Below, piece after piece: positions 11,796 through 22,635 of a stretch of 64,000 nt of DNA (position 1 is its first letter; each line of letters begins with the position of its first letter). The DNA lies in the NCBI RefSeq assembly GCF_902635505.1, contig NC_045429.1:463343359-463407358 (forward strand), given 5' to 3'. This DNA is from Sarcophilus harrisii. Taxonomy: Eukaryota > Chordata > Mammalia > Dasyuromorphia > Dasyuridae. The notes beneath the pieces are model-generated. The model was not told the DNA's origin. It was given only the letters and a program-made list of their open reading frames with translations, and ran no database searches. Both the position numbers and the translations under genes were made by a program.

Positions 11796-14404
11796 AGCAG
11801 AGAGGACACCGGCAGCATCGGTTCATAGGAAATCCTCTTGAAGCATGGCTATGTCAGGTCCCCCTTGCCCTGACCCAAGGTAACGGGGCCCTGCAGTTCA
11901 GGACCCCATTCAATTCAGTTCAACCAACCATATTAATTTGTTGGGACAAAGACAAAAAAGAAGCAACAGACATCTTCAAGAGTTTGAATTCTACTGTGAA
12001 TAAAAGGAACTATTCTCCCCAAATGCCGATGAGTTCTGTGGAGTGTTTGTAGGTGTTGGGGAGTATGTGAGGAAGGAACACTGGACAGAGGTGAGGATAC
12101 TCAGAGGCTGTGGGCCTGGGAGGGTGGGGGGAGCAGCAGGATGGTGTAGCTTCTGCCACTGAAATTGAATGGGGGAAGGTGGGGCTTCAAGCGACGACAT
12201 CCCGAGCTCTTTATGTGAAGCTGTAATTCATGTAATTCATTGCTGAGTCCAGGACCAAGGTCCTCAGTTTCCTCGCTCTGACTCTTGTTCTTGTTTATCC
12301 GGATAAAAGAGAATTGTTTTCCCTCAGAGGTGAGGGAATAGGTTTTCCCCTTTTCAGCATCAAGGTGATGACTTTTCTCTACCTCCTTCACCCAACTTGT
12401 TCCAGAATGGAGAAAAAGTGGGCCATGATGAAAAGATCTCTTCTCTCTTCTATTTCTGGACCGGAAGGGAACCCTCCCCCCCTTCCTCCCTTTCTCCCCT
12501 TTCTCCTCTTTCTTCCCTTCCTCCTCTTTCTCACCTTCCTCCCCTTCCTCCCCTTTCTCCCCTAACCCTTCCTCCCGACATCTCAGGGCTTCTTGGAGAC
12601 TCTGGAGTTGCCTGGGGGAAGCCAGCTGAGACAGCCGGCCAGAATTGAAGTGGATGCCCTCCCCTCTGGGCCTCTCCCCAGACTGGGGAGGCCCCTTCCT
12701 TTCTTCCCACTGAGGAGATAAGTGCTTCTAATACCCCACCCATCTGCAGCCAGCCTGCCCCATCTTTGGGCTCCTTTAACCCTGGGTTCCTGCCTTTTCG
12801 GAGACAATGGGGACCACCCTGCCACTTCCCAGGGGCGAAGGAGGGTGTTCCCATTCCTCGGCCCCATCCCTTCTTTGCCATTCAGTAATGATTAACCGGA
12901 GAACAAATGGCATTTGAGGACAGGCCTCTCCTAGTTGGAGCAAACAGCACCGACCCATCAATGGCGCCCACATTTCAGATGGGAATCTGCTGGCAGCCAC
13001 AACCTCCACATAGACTTTGGCTCATCTTCCCCTTGGCTTGGGAGGTCTCATTTGGAGGATTAGGGTGGGGTAGAGGAGGGGAAAGGGCCCCGTAGCCTAT
13101 TTTTGATGCCATTCAAACTGTGAAGCTTCTAAAGCCATTGCCAAATTTTACTTTTTGTTCGACTTCCGTTTAGCACAGGGCTTAGGACATGAAGAGAAAC
13201 AAAGAAAGGGGGCTCAAGTTCTCCTAAAAAAGAATCCAGCAAATTGTAGACATTGAATAGAAATACAAGTCACGGGGAAAAATGATTTTGCCAAGTTTTT
13301 GGAAGGCGTGGACTTGTTTTCCTTAAACTGCACATAAATTTGGATGAAGTGCGCAAATGCAATGACCTGAATAATTTTTGTGAACTTGAAGATCAGGGAA
13401 AATAGTTTGGAATTCTTGGGCAAAAAGCAGAAGTCCTAAACTTCTGTTTTTGTGTCACCTACATCTCACGCTTCTTCCCTACATACAGGGTAGTGAGGAG
13501 GGTCCCTCAAAGACGTTTCTTTCTGGATGTGAGCGGCTTCTGGGTCTGGATGCCAGGAATGTCTCTAGGGGCCTAGGACAACTTGCTAAAGTTGTCAACT
13601 TCCTGTCTCAGCTTCAGGATCCTTCTGGTTTCTCTTGAAAGGCCAACTTTCTCCCAGGTGCTTATTTCTGATTGCCAGGGTGTCTGTGGGTAATTTCAGA
13701 TGCCAAAAAAGGGAGCTCTGACATCCAGACCTTTAATGACAGAATCAAAAAGAGGTTCATCGCCATGAGGAAGACCACAGGAGAACGGACTTTTTGGGTG
13801 AGCACTCATGAAACAAAGCAAAATATAAATGGGAAAACTCTCCATCTGCTTCTACAGCAGCATTGGCAGGAAAAATGGAGGAGACTTTGTACTCCCAGGA
13901 AACATCCCTTTAACCACTGACACACTAGAGGTGTGATCCTATCTTCATGGGAGAACTGGGTAGATCCTAATGTGCCACAGTGGATGAAGTCCCCATGCTG
14001 AGGTCCAGCTCAATCTAACAAGGCTTAATTAAGTGCTTATCAGACGCTATGTCTGATCACCCTGAGAGGTGTGCAAAACCAGGAAGGGCCACAAAGGTGA
14101 AGACTGGAAAAGGACCCTCAAGATTCCTCAAGTGAACAGTTCTCTCCTTCAGTGGCACTGAGCCATGACATGTGAAATGAGAAGGTAGAGTTGGTCCTAA
14201 AGAGAACAAAGATGGGAAAAGCCATCACTACCAAAAAACAGTCCCAAAGCCCTATGAGTTTCCTTGCCATTTCTCCAAAATCTTAATGGGAAGAGCACAC
14301 ACATTTGTGGAAGGCATCCTTGAAGACCCCAAGGAGAGGCTTCCACGACAGACTGGCTTTACAATCCCACCCCTGACAGAACAAGACAGAGAACAAACAT
14401 CAGT
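11796..14404. other. Intergenic DNA, mostly unassigned
   Basis: It contains the pyrimidine tract at 12470-12575. The stretch 13200-13440 is AT-balanced and unlike known repeats. 13690-14330 may be an old unclassified repeat. No coding exon recognised. Confidence 0.5.
12470..12575. repeat. Pyrimidine-rich (CCTTTCTCC)n tract
   Basis: Repeated CCTTTCTCCCCTTTCTCCTC-like words with no purines except two or three positions. Confidence 0.85.
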
Positions 14405-14500
14405 CAGCCCCAAAACATTTATTAAATATCTGCCAGGAACTATGCTAAGTGCTAGGAATATAAATATGGAAAAGAAATCCTGATTCCATTGGGCTTATTG
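14405..14500 (+). mobile_element. L2 LINE fragment
   Basis: AAACATTTATTAAATATCTG, CCAGGAACTATGCTAAGTGC and TAGGAATATAAATATGGAAA give the same L2 3' UTR motif. Confidence 0.72.
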
Positions 14501-14929
14501 CTTGTTGTTGATTTAAAAAATAAATGGATCTAGCCAAGAAAAATGCTGCTTTCAAGAAGTTTCTCCAACAGAATGTGTTCAAAATGCTCTGGTCCACTTT
14601 AGACAGGATTCTCTGAAGTGTGGAATGAGATGTTCAATGGCTCCTAATTACACATTTTCCTATAATTTGGTATTGACTCTCTATGGTACAACTCTAACTT
14701 GGCAGAGAACTTTTCTCAATGGGATGAAATGTAATAAAATTGAAACGCCTTATACTTGAGTTAGAAAAGAACTTCTTTCCTTTACTATGAAATTAGACTG
14801 ATGTTTGCCTGAAAAGGGCCTGGGGGCTTCTAGTGAACTTTAAGATCACAAAGCTATCAGCCAGAAGCAGACAGTAGATTCTTGGGCTGCCCTTAGGAAG
14901 GTTTTGTGTTTCAGTCTAAGAAGATATTG

Positions 14930-15065
14930 TTTCCCTCTTCTCCTCCCTGGTCAGACTATATCCAGAGATTTGTTGGGATCCATTCATGGGCCGCAGATTA
15001 CAAAAACCAAAGATAGTGCACAGAGAAGGATGACCAGGGTGGTGAAGGCTGTGTCATGAGATCAG
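14930..15065 (+). mobile_element. L3/CR1 LINE fragment
   Basis: The stretch GATCCATTCATGGGCCGCAG, CAGAGAAGGATGACCAGGGT and GGTGAAGGCTGTGTCATGAG follows the CR1/L3 pattern of an internal segment. It stops just upstream of the nested L1 block. Confidence 0.6.
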
Positions 15066-15139
15066 TCAAAGGAATGGGGAGAGTTGGCTTAGAGTCAAGT
15101 AGATCCCAGTGGTCCATGATGGCTGAATCTGGAAACCCT

Positions 15140-15587
15140 CCTTCAACACAGCTTAGACTACACTCTATCTGGGCCAAAATATTGGTTCCAATTCACAACT
15201 TGACCAACAATGCATTGCTTTGCCTATTTTTCCACAATTCCTCCAACATAGACTATTACCATTTTCTACCAACTTTGCCAATTTGTAGGATATTAGGTAA
15301 AACCTGTAGTGATTTAAAATATCTTTATGTGGTTGTTAATTCTTTACAAGTCTTTTTTGTTTGTTTGCCTGTTCACTTTGACCACTTCTATTGGGGGATA
15401 AATATATTTGGTAATTGTTTATATATGTTGGACACCAAACCTTTATCAAGTTCATTTGATACAAAGATTCTCCCCCCCCCCCATTTGAATGCTTTTTTTC
15501 TTTTCCTAGGTGCATTTTGTTTTTGTAGAAACTTTTTAGTTTCATTTAATGAAAATCACCTACTTTACCTTTTGCGATTACCTCTTT
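15140..15587 (-). mobile_element. L1 ORF2-region fragment (outer element, part 1)
   Basis: The plus strand reads as antisense marsupial L1. It includes the ACAACTTGACCAACAATGC word, a CCTTTATCA segment and a TTTTTAGTTTCATTTAATG segment that occur in order in the 3' half of ORF2. It stops where a separate L1 poly(A) tail begins. The matching continuation lies at 16361-16440 and 16801-17110. Confidence 0.8.
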
Positions 15588-16360
15588 AAAATTTTTTTAT
15601 TTTAAAATTTTTTTATAAAAATAGCTTTTTATTTTCCAAAATATATGCCAAAGAGAGTTTGCAAACTTAATCACCTGAATCGCCTCATTGTTGAAAAGAG
15701 CCAAGTCCATCACAGTTGATCATCACATAATCTTGCTGTTGCTGTGTACAATGTTCTCTTGATTCTATTCACTTCCCTTGGCTTCATATAAGTCTCTCCA
15801 AGCCTTTCTGAAACCAGTCTGCTCATCATTTCTTATAGAACAATAATATTCCATTACTTTCATATACCATAATTTTTTTCAGGGAATTCATCAATTCCCC
15901 AATTAATGGGCATCCACTCAGTTTCCAATTCCTTAGCACTACAAAAAGGGCTGTCACAAATATTTTTGCAAGCATGGGTCACTTTCTTTTCTTTAAGATC
16001 TCTTTGGGATATAAGCTCAGTAAGAATACTGCTGGATCAAAAGGTATGCACAGTTTCATAGCCTTTTGGGCATAGTTCCAAATCAATCTCCAGAACGATT
16101 GGATCAGTTCACAATTCCACCAGCAATGCTTTTGTGTCCCGGTTTTCCCACATCCTCTCCAACACTGGTCATTATCTTTTTCTGTCATCTTAGCCAATCC
16201 AAGAGGTGTGAACTGGTATCTTAGAGTTGTATTAAATTTGCATTTCTCTAATCAATAGTGATTTAGAGCACTTTTTCATGATTTTCATTTTAATTTATTC
16301 ATCTGAAAACTGCCTATTCATATACTTTGGCCCTTTATGTGATTCCTTCTATCCTTTGCT
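15588..16360 (-). mobile_element. 5'-truncated L1 3' end (inserted copy)
   Basis: On the minus strand, 16190-15979 encodes an L1 ORF2 C-terminus: DNDQCWRGCGKTGTQKHCWW and then NCELIQSFWR and IPFDPAVFLLSLYPKE. This is the well-known CWRGCG...HCWW region of mammalian L1. After the coding part come a short 3' UTR and an A-rich tail at about 15610-15588. It covers the same ORF2 part as 15140-15400, so it is a second copy rather than a continuation. Its 5' end is estimated. Confidence 0.85.
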
Positions 16361-16440
16361 TAAGAATACATTTTGTACCCATAGAAATGAGAGCTATGTA
16401 GCATTTTTTACTAATTTTTAAAAAATAATATCATCTTGGA
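16361..16440 (-). mobile_element. Outer L1 fragment (part 2, short)
   Basis: A short antisense L1-like stretch lies between the inserted copy and the plus-strand copy. Its last 14 bases, AATATCATCTTGGA, form the left target-site copy of the next insertion. Confidence 0.55.
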
Positions 16441-16800
16441 CATGGCTCTCTTCAACAATGTGATGATTCAAACCAATTCCAATTGTTCAGTGATGAAGAG
16501 AGCCATCTACACAACTGAGTGTAGATCACAACATAGCATTCTTACTCTTTCTGTTGTTGTTTGCTTGCATTTTGCTTTTTTTCCCAGTTTTTTCCTTCTT
16601 GATCTGATTTTTCTTGTGCAGCAAGATAACTGTATAAATACATATACATATATTAGATTTAACATATATTGGACTACCTGCTATCTAAGGGAGGGGTGGG
16701 GGGGGGAAGGAGGGGAAAAGTTGGAACAGAAGGTTTTGCGAGGGTCAATGTTGAAAAATTACCCAAGCATATGTTTTGTAAATAAAAAGCTTTAATAAAA
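16441..16800 (+). mobile_element. Young-looking 5'-truncated L1 3' UTR with intact target-site duplication
   Basis: It starts with CATGGCTCTCTTCAACAATG and runs through a TTGTTGTTTGCTTGC segment, CTTGTGCAGCAAGATAACTG and a G-rich GGGAGGGG tract. It ends in AATAAAAAGCTTTAATAAAAA. This is the marsupial L1 3' UTR pattern. It is flanked by AATATCATCTTGGA (16427-16440) and AATATCACCTTTGA (16801-16814), which agree at 11 of 14 positions and look like a target-site duplication. Confidence 0.88.
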
Positions 16801-17110
16801 AATATCACCTTTGATATTTAGGTCAGGTGTGCATTTAGAATACATCATGGAGTATGGTGTAACATGTTAGTCTAAGCCAAATTTCTGCCAGACTGCTTTC
16901 CAGTTTTCCTAGCAGTTTATTTTTTTTTAATTAAATAGGTTTTTTTCCTAAGCAAATGATGTTTTCTGCTTTATTGACCATGAGGTTATTGAGTTTCATT
17001 GTTTCTGATTTTTTCCTTTCTAGTGTGTTCCATTGATTTACTTCTCTATTTTTAAACAATACCAGATGATTCTGATTCTTGCTGTTTTATAACAAAGTTT
17101 AGTCACAGAA
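16801..17110 (-). mobile_element. Outer L1 fragment (part 3)
   Basis: Antisense ORF2 sequence includes AAATTTCTGCCAGACTGCTT and TTTCCAGTTTTCCTAGCAGT. In the L1 consensus this lies just upstream of the sequence at 15560-15587. It is therefore the continuation of the outer element. Confidence 0.78.
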
Positions 17111-18144
17111 AAATGGTTTGACAGGTCTGCCCGAGAATGTCATAAACTGTGATTATGGTTATTGTAAACACGTCTTACAGGATCAGAAATTGTTCCAATT
17201 TGGAATATGGTTTAATAAGTAAATATACATAGGAATTCATCTCTCTCTAATTCTAAAAGAGCCTTAGGACAGGTAGGGAATGTATCTGTACTCCCTAAAA
17301 GCCAGGATCCTATTGAGATTGGGTCTTTCTGCCAATGCAGATCACAGCCTCAGTACTGGCCCAGAAATGGTTTTATGAGGTATGGAGGTCATTGGGAGTG
17401 GGTGGACTTCCTGAGACTTTGGAATCTGACTGGTCCTCCAGGATCAGATTCGTTGTCTTGTCACCCCGTGTTCTGCCATCAGATATGTCAAGGAGTCAAG
17501 GTTAGAACCATTCCCTAGGGAGGCACCGGGGAGGACGGGAGATGAGGAAAACAACAGCTGTTCAAGGGTGCTCTAGCAGCTGGTATGAGGAGCCCAGCAA
17601 GAGGCAAATATCTCTTTAATAAGCATTAATAACTGAGCTCAAGGACAGACTAGTTGAGCCCAGCCGCTGAGGGATAAATGCCAAGGGGGCTGAAGGACTT
17701 GGAAGCTGTTTCTTCCTGGCTCGAAAAATCCTCTGTCTCCAGGGCTGTTCCCAATATTACCATAAACAAAATCAAGCTGTTTGTTTGTGCAGACAGGATG
17801 CTCTGACCTGCTTGGATGTACAAGCTCGGGCTTTCTGGGCTGCCTCATCTGCGTCAAACGTTGATGAGAGAAGCCAGGGAAGTCATGTGCATCAGCATCT
17901 CAAGCTTTCCTAGCTGTGCTGGGCAGGTTAGCCAGGAAGAGCTGTCACAGACCCGGGGTTTAGCTTTGTTCTGCTTGGCTCCCAAGAGGCAGAATTTAGA
18001 CCAAGGTGGCTCCTTCCCCTCAGGAAAGAGGGGTTCACAGAGAGCGACAACTGACAATAAATCTGACAAAGCTGCCCCATGTGTGATGGGCTTCCTCAGG
18101 GGTAGGGGTTCCCTGCCTCATGTATTTAGAAGTGCACGAGATTT
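17111..18144. other. Intergenic DNA
   Basis: Unique-looking sequence without recognised exons. No repeat family was assigned. Confidence 0.5.
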
Positions 18145-18265
18145 TAAAGGTAATTAAGTTCAACCCTTTCATTTTACAGATGGGGAAACTGAGGCCTAGA
18201 ATATTTATCCAAGATCATGCATGTAGGATGTAGGAAAACCCGGGTCTCTTTCTTGAAATCCATTG
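18145..18265 (+). mobile_element. MIR fragment
   Basis: CCCTTTCATTTTACAGATGG and GGAAACTGAGGCCTAGAATA, then AAACCCGGGTCTCTTTCTTG, keep the MIR order. Confidence 0.75.
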
Positions 18266-18634
18266 CTCTTTCAATCCGTCCACATTCCAAGCAAAGGCCG
18301 ACTGTTTGGAATGGCCTAACGATGACTTTTCTTGGGTCTAGGTTAGGACTTTTTCACCCTTTTTCTATCCTGGATCCCCTGAGCAGTCAGCCAGGCGACT
18401 CCTCAGAATGATGTGCTTAAATCCATAAACTCCCCAGGCTGGCCAAGGAAGCCGGGAACACTGGAGTGTGCTGATTGAGAGGATCTCCCTAGAGGTGCTC
18501 GCCCTGGAGTTCTCTCTGGAGGGGGACGGTGTTCGGCATTTTTCATTGCCAGTCCTTCTGCCTCGTCTTGGATCATTGTCTTGGGCGGAGTAGGCGGGTC
18601 CTCCACGGGTGATCCCCATGGCAACATTGCTTTG

Positions 18635-18930
18635 TTCTCCTGGTTCTGCTCACTTCACGATGCATCAGCTCACGCCTTCCCAGGTTTTTCTGGCGTCTGC
18701 CTGTATTTCATGCAACAGCGTCCGTCACTATCATGAACCATGGCTTGTTCAGCCGTTCCCTAATTGATGGCATCCCCTCGATGGCCAGTCCTTCACCAGC
18801 ACAAAAAGAGCTGCTATAGATGGTTACCACAGGCCCCTTCCCCCTTTTCAGGATCTCTCTGGGACACAACCTAGTCCTGGTATTGCTGGGCCAAAGGCTG
18901 GGCCCATTTCGTAGCCCTTTAGCCCTAGGT
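18635..18930 (-). mobile_element. L1 3' fragment, diverged
   Basis: The plus strand parallels 15750-16090: a CTCCTGGTTCTGCTCACTTC word, a CAGCCGTTCCCTAATTGATG word, CAAAAAGAGCTGC and CTCTCTGGGACACAACC. It is antisense to the L1 ORF2 end and 3' UTR. Its GC content is higher than the 15.6 kb copy, which suggests long residence in a GC-rich setting. Confidence 0.8.
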
Positions 18931-20214
18931 GAGCCATGCTCTAATAGAAAGCAGGAGTCTGCCAGTCACCCGGTCATGTGGCCAGGGTCCCAAGGACAGA
19001 GAGGAAAGTCTCTCCAGCACCAGATCTCCAAGGGCCCCTGGTGCAAACAGTGACTGAACAAAGAACCTGCCCAGCCCCGCCAAGAGGTCACTGGGGGAGT
19101 TGGGAGGGGGAAGCTGCTACCTCCAGATCCACCTCTGGAAACTTTCAAACACTAGGAAGCCTTGGGCTTCCTTCAACCTTATCTTGGTGCTAAATTTGGC
19201 CAACTTTCAGATGTTTGAAGGCGGAGCGCTTCTCCCTTCCCCTGAGCCTTCTCCAGACTAAGCCCCCCCAACTTGTGCAATTGCATGGTCTCCAGACCCT
19301 CCCAGCCTGGTCTCCTTTTTGGGGTTTGCTCCTCTAGGGGCCTGGGCCCCGGGGCTGACCCGAGTTCTGTCAGGGCCTGACCAGCACTGACCACTGTGGC
19401 CCCATCATTTCTCTTGATCCAGCTGCTCTTCTTTATGGATGACGCCTGTGACAGAGTCAGCGCCATATCCCCTCCCTGCTGGTCTGCGGTCACCTCACAC
19501 CGCGGACCTTCCCATCCCACGGTCCCCACGCTCACGTGTCCAGGTTTCTCCCTTTCGGAGCCCTCATGTTTTCCATCACTGCATTCGGTTGCGCCGTCGT
19601 GCTGACCCTTGGCATGTTCTCACTGGGACCGGACCCGGATCTCACTTGTTGCTCATACCTCTGGTCTCCGATATATCGGGCATTCTCCCAGTTCTGGGGA
19701 CCCCCCCATTTGAGAAGCTTACCTGATCCCTCTTTATTCAAATGCCAAAGGCCTTATGGGACCAGCGTAAGATGGTGGCTGGGGCCAGTCTCATCCTTTC
19801 TTTGTGTCCCAGCATGGAAGTCCTTTAAGCTCGCTGGGACCCAAGTCTACACTCATAAAGTGAGACTAGAGGCCCGAGACCCCCAGATCCCTTTCATTCT
19901 AAGTCTCCGATCCTGTGGAGACTAACACAGAAGCAAGAGCGAGTTCTGGCTCTTCCTGGAGACTTTCCCCCCAAGCCACTAACCGGAGTTCTTTGGATGG
20001 CGCAGGAACCATCCAGGGCCGCAGGGGGAACCTTGCCGGGCTCCTGCTGCGCAGAAGGCCCTTTAGCCTCTAGCTCACGGGACAGTTTCCGTTGCTGATT
20101 GTTCTCTGACTGCACTGATGCTCCTCCGGCCTTGGCCAAAGCCCCCTCCTTGGCTTCCAGGGGGCGTCCCCCATTAGCGCCTCTTTGTGGACAAGGTCTG
20201 CTCTCACCTTTTCT

Positions 20215-20295
20215 GTTTCCCCAGCACCTAAGAGGGAGCCTGGCAGTAGCAGGTGCTTAATAAACGCATTGGTAATTACCGTTGGCTGATTGATT
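20215..20295 (+). mobile_element. L2 LINE 3' terminus
   Basis: CCCCAGCACCTAAGAGGG, GCAGGTGCTTAATAAACGC and a TTGGCTGATTGATTG tail are the L2 terminus. Confidence 0.7.
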
Positions 20296-20944
20296 GCCAG
20301 CGGAAACAAGCGTCCATCTGGTGAACGCAGGGAAGGGAGGGACGATTTCTGATTAGATCTCGGGGCTTCTCCCAACACATCCAGGATTAAGTTGTGTCAG
20401 TGGAAAAAGTCATGGCGGCCCCAGCATGACGGCCCTGCTAGTCCCTCCTCCTGGACTTAGGTGCAGGAGGGCCCCCCGCTCTCTGGAGGCCCCGGCCTGA
20501 GGCCGCTCTGGGCCCACGGGCAGCACTCCAGGAGCCTTCTCTGCCCAATGGAAGGGGCCGTGCCTCCCCAGCAGCCAAGGCCCCCCCATTCGGCCCCAGG
20601 GCCCCTCACCCCCACCAGGGCTCCAGTTCCCCCATCCACCCTCCCTTCTGCCAGAGGCCGCCCTGCTCTCGGGTCCTTCCTGTCACGTTGCATGAAGTCA
20701 GGGCTGGCGCGAGCGGCCCGTCTTGGCTCGGTCCGGTCCCAGGCAGGAAGCAGGGGCCTGGGATTCGGTACAAGCTGACTCAGACCTCTTGATTAATGGA
20801 GATAATCCTCAAACTTCACTCCCACAAGAAAGTGCAGTGGGAGAAGGGCCCCCTCTGGGCCGGGGGATGTGTGGCTCATGGAAATAGGGGGATCTGGGGA
20901 AGGAGGGGGGCGGACCGGAGGGGTGGTCTCGTGGGGGGGGGGGC

Positions 20945-21112
20945 TCCACCTAGGGCTGAAGGGCTTGGTCTGAGACTCAGCTCTGCCATTTATGTCCTGT
21001 GAGATCCTGGGCAAATGCCCTACTTTTCTGGGCCACTTTCTTCATCTGTCAAGTGATGGGCTTGATGGGAGGACCCTAAGGCCCCCTCCAGATCTCAGTC
21101 CAAGTCCTCTTC
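20945..21112 (+). mobile_element. MIR/THER1 CORE-SINE copy
   Basis: GACTCAGCTCTGCCATTTAT, GATCCTGGGCAAATGCCCTA, a TTTCTTCATCTGTCAAGTGA stretch and CCCCTCCAGATCTCAGTCCA follow the CORE-SINE order and are well preserved. Confidence 0.78.
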
Positions 21113-22217
21113 CTGGACTCAGAGTCATCGTCTCTTACACAAAGGGTGGGACAGGGGGCTCCTAACTCTTGGAGGGCAGCATGGGGGCCACGTGGGCAGT
21201 GTGGTCTCTTGGGGGCGGGGAAGGGAAGGCTGCTGCCCCATGGCCACGCTCAGAACTTCTCCGCTTTCTGCTGGATTGAGGGGATGGCAGCCCGGGCTCA
21301 GGCTGTTGTTTAGCATCCTATGACACCGAGTCAGGCCCCACTTGGGGTCTCAGATTCCTCCTCCTCCTCCTCCTCCAAAAAAGGGGTTTGGATCCATCAC
21401 CCCAAAGGTCTCCAGATGTGCCCCCTCCGCTCTCTGCTTTTTTTGAGTCCTAACATGAGCGCCCCGAAAGTCCTGGCCTGGCCAGGGCCCGCCCCAAGAC
21501 CACTGAGCCCAGGCCCTGCAGCTGACCTGGGAGGGGGGGCTGAGGGGACAGGAGAGCGGGAAGCTTTGCTTCTTTCCTGTGAGGGCTTACTTGGCACGGA
21601 ACAGTCCCTGGCCCTAAAGTGGACATCCCAGGGCTCAGACCCCCCTCCTGCTTCGGACCTGCATTCTGCCCCATCCAGCCCTCTGCCCCGTGGTCCCCTC
21701 CTCAGCCGGCTCAGCCCCTCCCGGCTGCTGCATTAAAAAATAGCCTTTTATTTTCCCATGATACCTCTCAACTCCCACCCTTGCAAAACCTTGGGTTCCA
21801 CATTTTCTCTTTCTCCCCCACCCCCTGCCCTGGGGCTCTGCATTTGGCGGTCCAGTCCCTCCGGCTGCTCTTCTGCCTATTGTCTGAAGCCTCTCCTGGA
21901 GCCCTTCTGGCCTCCCATCTTTAGCTTCTCTTAGGATGTTGCTCCCCTTAGAGCTGACGCAGGGCAGGGAGCTTACTTTTCTCTCCTGGACCCTGAGCTT
22001 GGAAAGGCCCTACGCGCTGCCTGCCCAGGAGGCACTGGGGCAAGCTGAGGCCAGGGCTCTGCTGGGTTCTCTCCTGGTGTTCCAACTTAAACCATCACCC
22101 CTAGATTGCAGGCTCTCTGTGCAGTGCAGGCTGCCCTCAGGAGGAAGAGAAGGGCCGGCTTAGGAGGGCAAGTGCCACTGACTGCAGCTGAGCACCATGG
22201 ACAGGGGCCAAACACAG

Positions 22218-22570
22218 AGCAGGAGACAGGGAGAAAGGGAGAGAGGGAGGGAGGGAGGGAGGGAGAGAAAGAGAGAAACAGAGACAGAAACAGAGACAGA
22301 GACAGAGACAGAGAGAGACAGAGACAGAGAGAGAGAGGGAGAGAGAGACAGAGAGACAGAGAGAAACAGAGACAGAGAAGAGAGAGAGAGAGAAGAGAAG
22401 AGAGAGGGAGGGAGGGAGGGAGGGAGGAGGAGGGAGGGAGAGGAGAGGAGAGGAGGAGGGAGGAGGGAGGAGAGGGAGAGGGAGAGAGGACAAAGAGACG
22501 AGACAGACGAGAGCAGAGACGAGAGAAAGAGAGAGAGAGAGAGAGAGAAGACAGAGAGGAGACAGAAGAC

Positions 22571-22634
<64 letters not shown>

Positions 22635-22635
22635 G
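22218..22635. repeat. (GA)n / (GAGACA)n / (GGGA)n compound simple repeat
   Basis: About 420 bases run from GGGA units through GAGACA units to a pure GA tract of about 50 bases at the end. The arginine/glutamate-rich and serine/leucine-rich open frames here are products of the repeat. Confidence 0.95.

Larger units (their letters stand above)
18931..22217. other. GC-rich intergenic DNA
   Basis: Apart from the L2 terminus at 20215-20295, the CORE-SINE at 20945-21112 and a CTC repeat at about 21357-21377, nothing specific was recognised. Frames here have no known domain. Confidence 0.5.
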
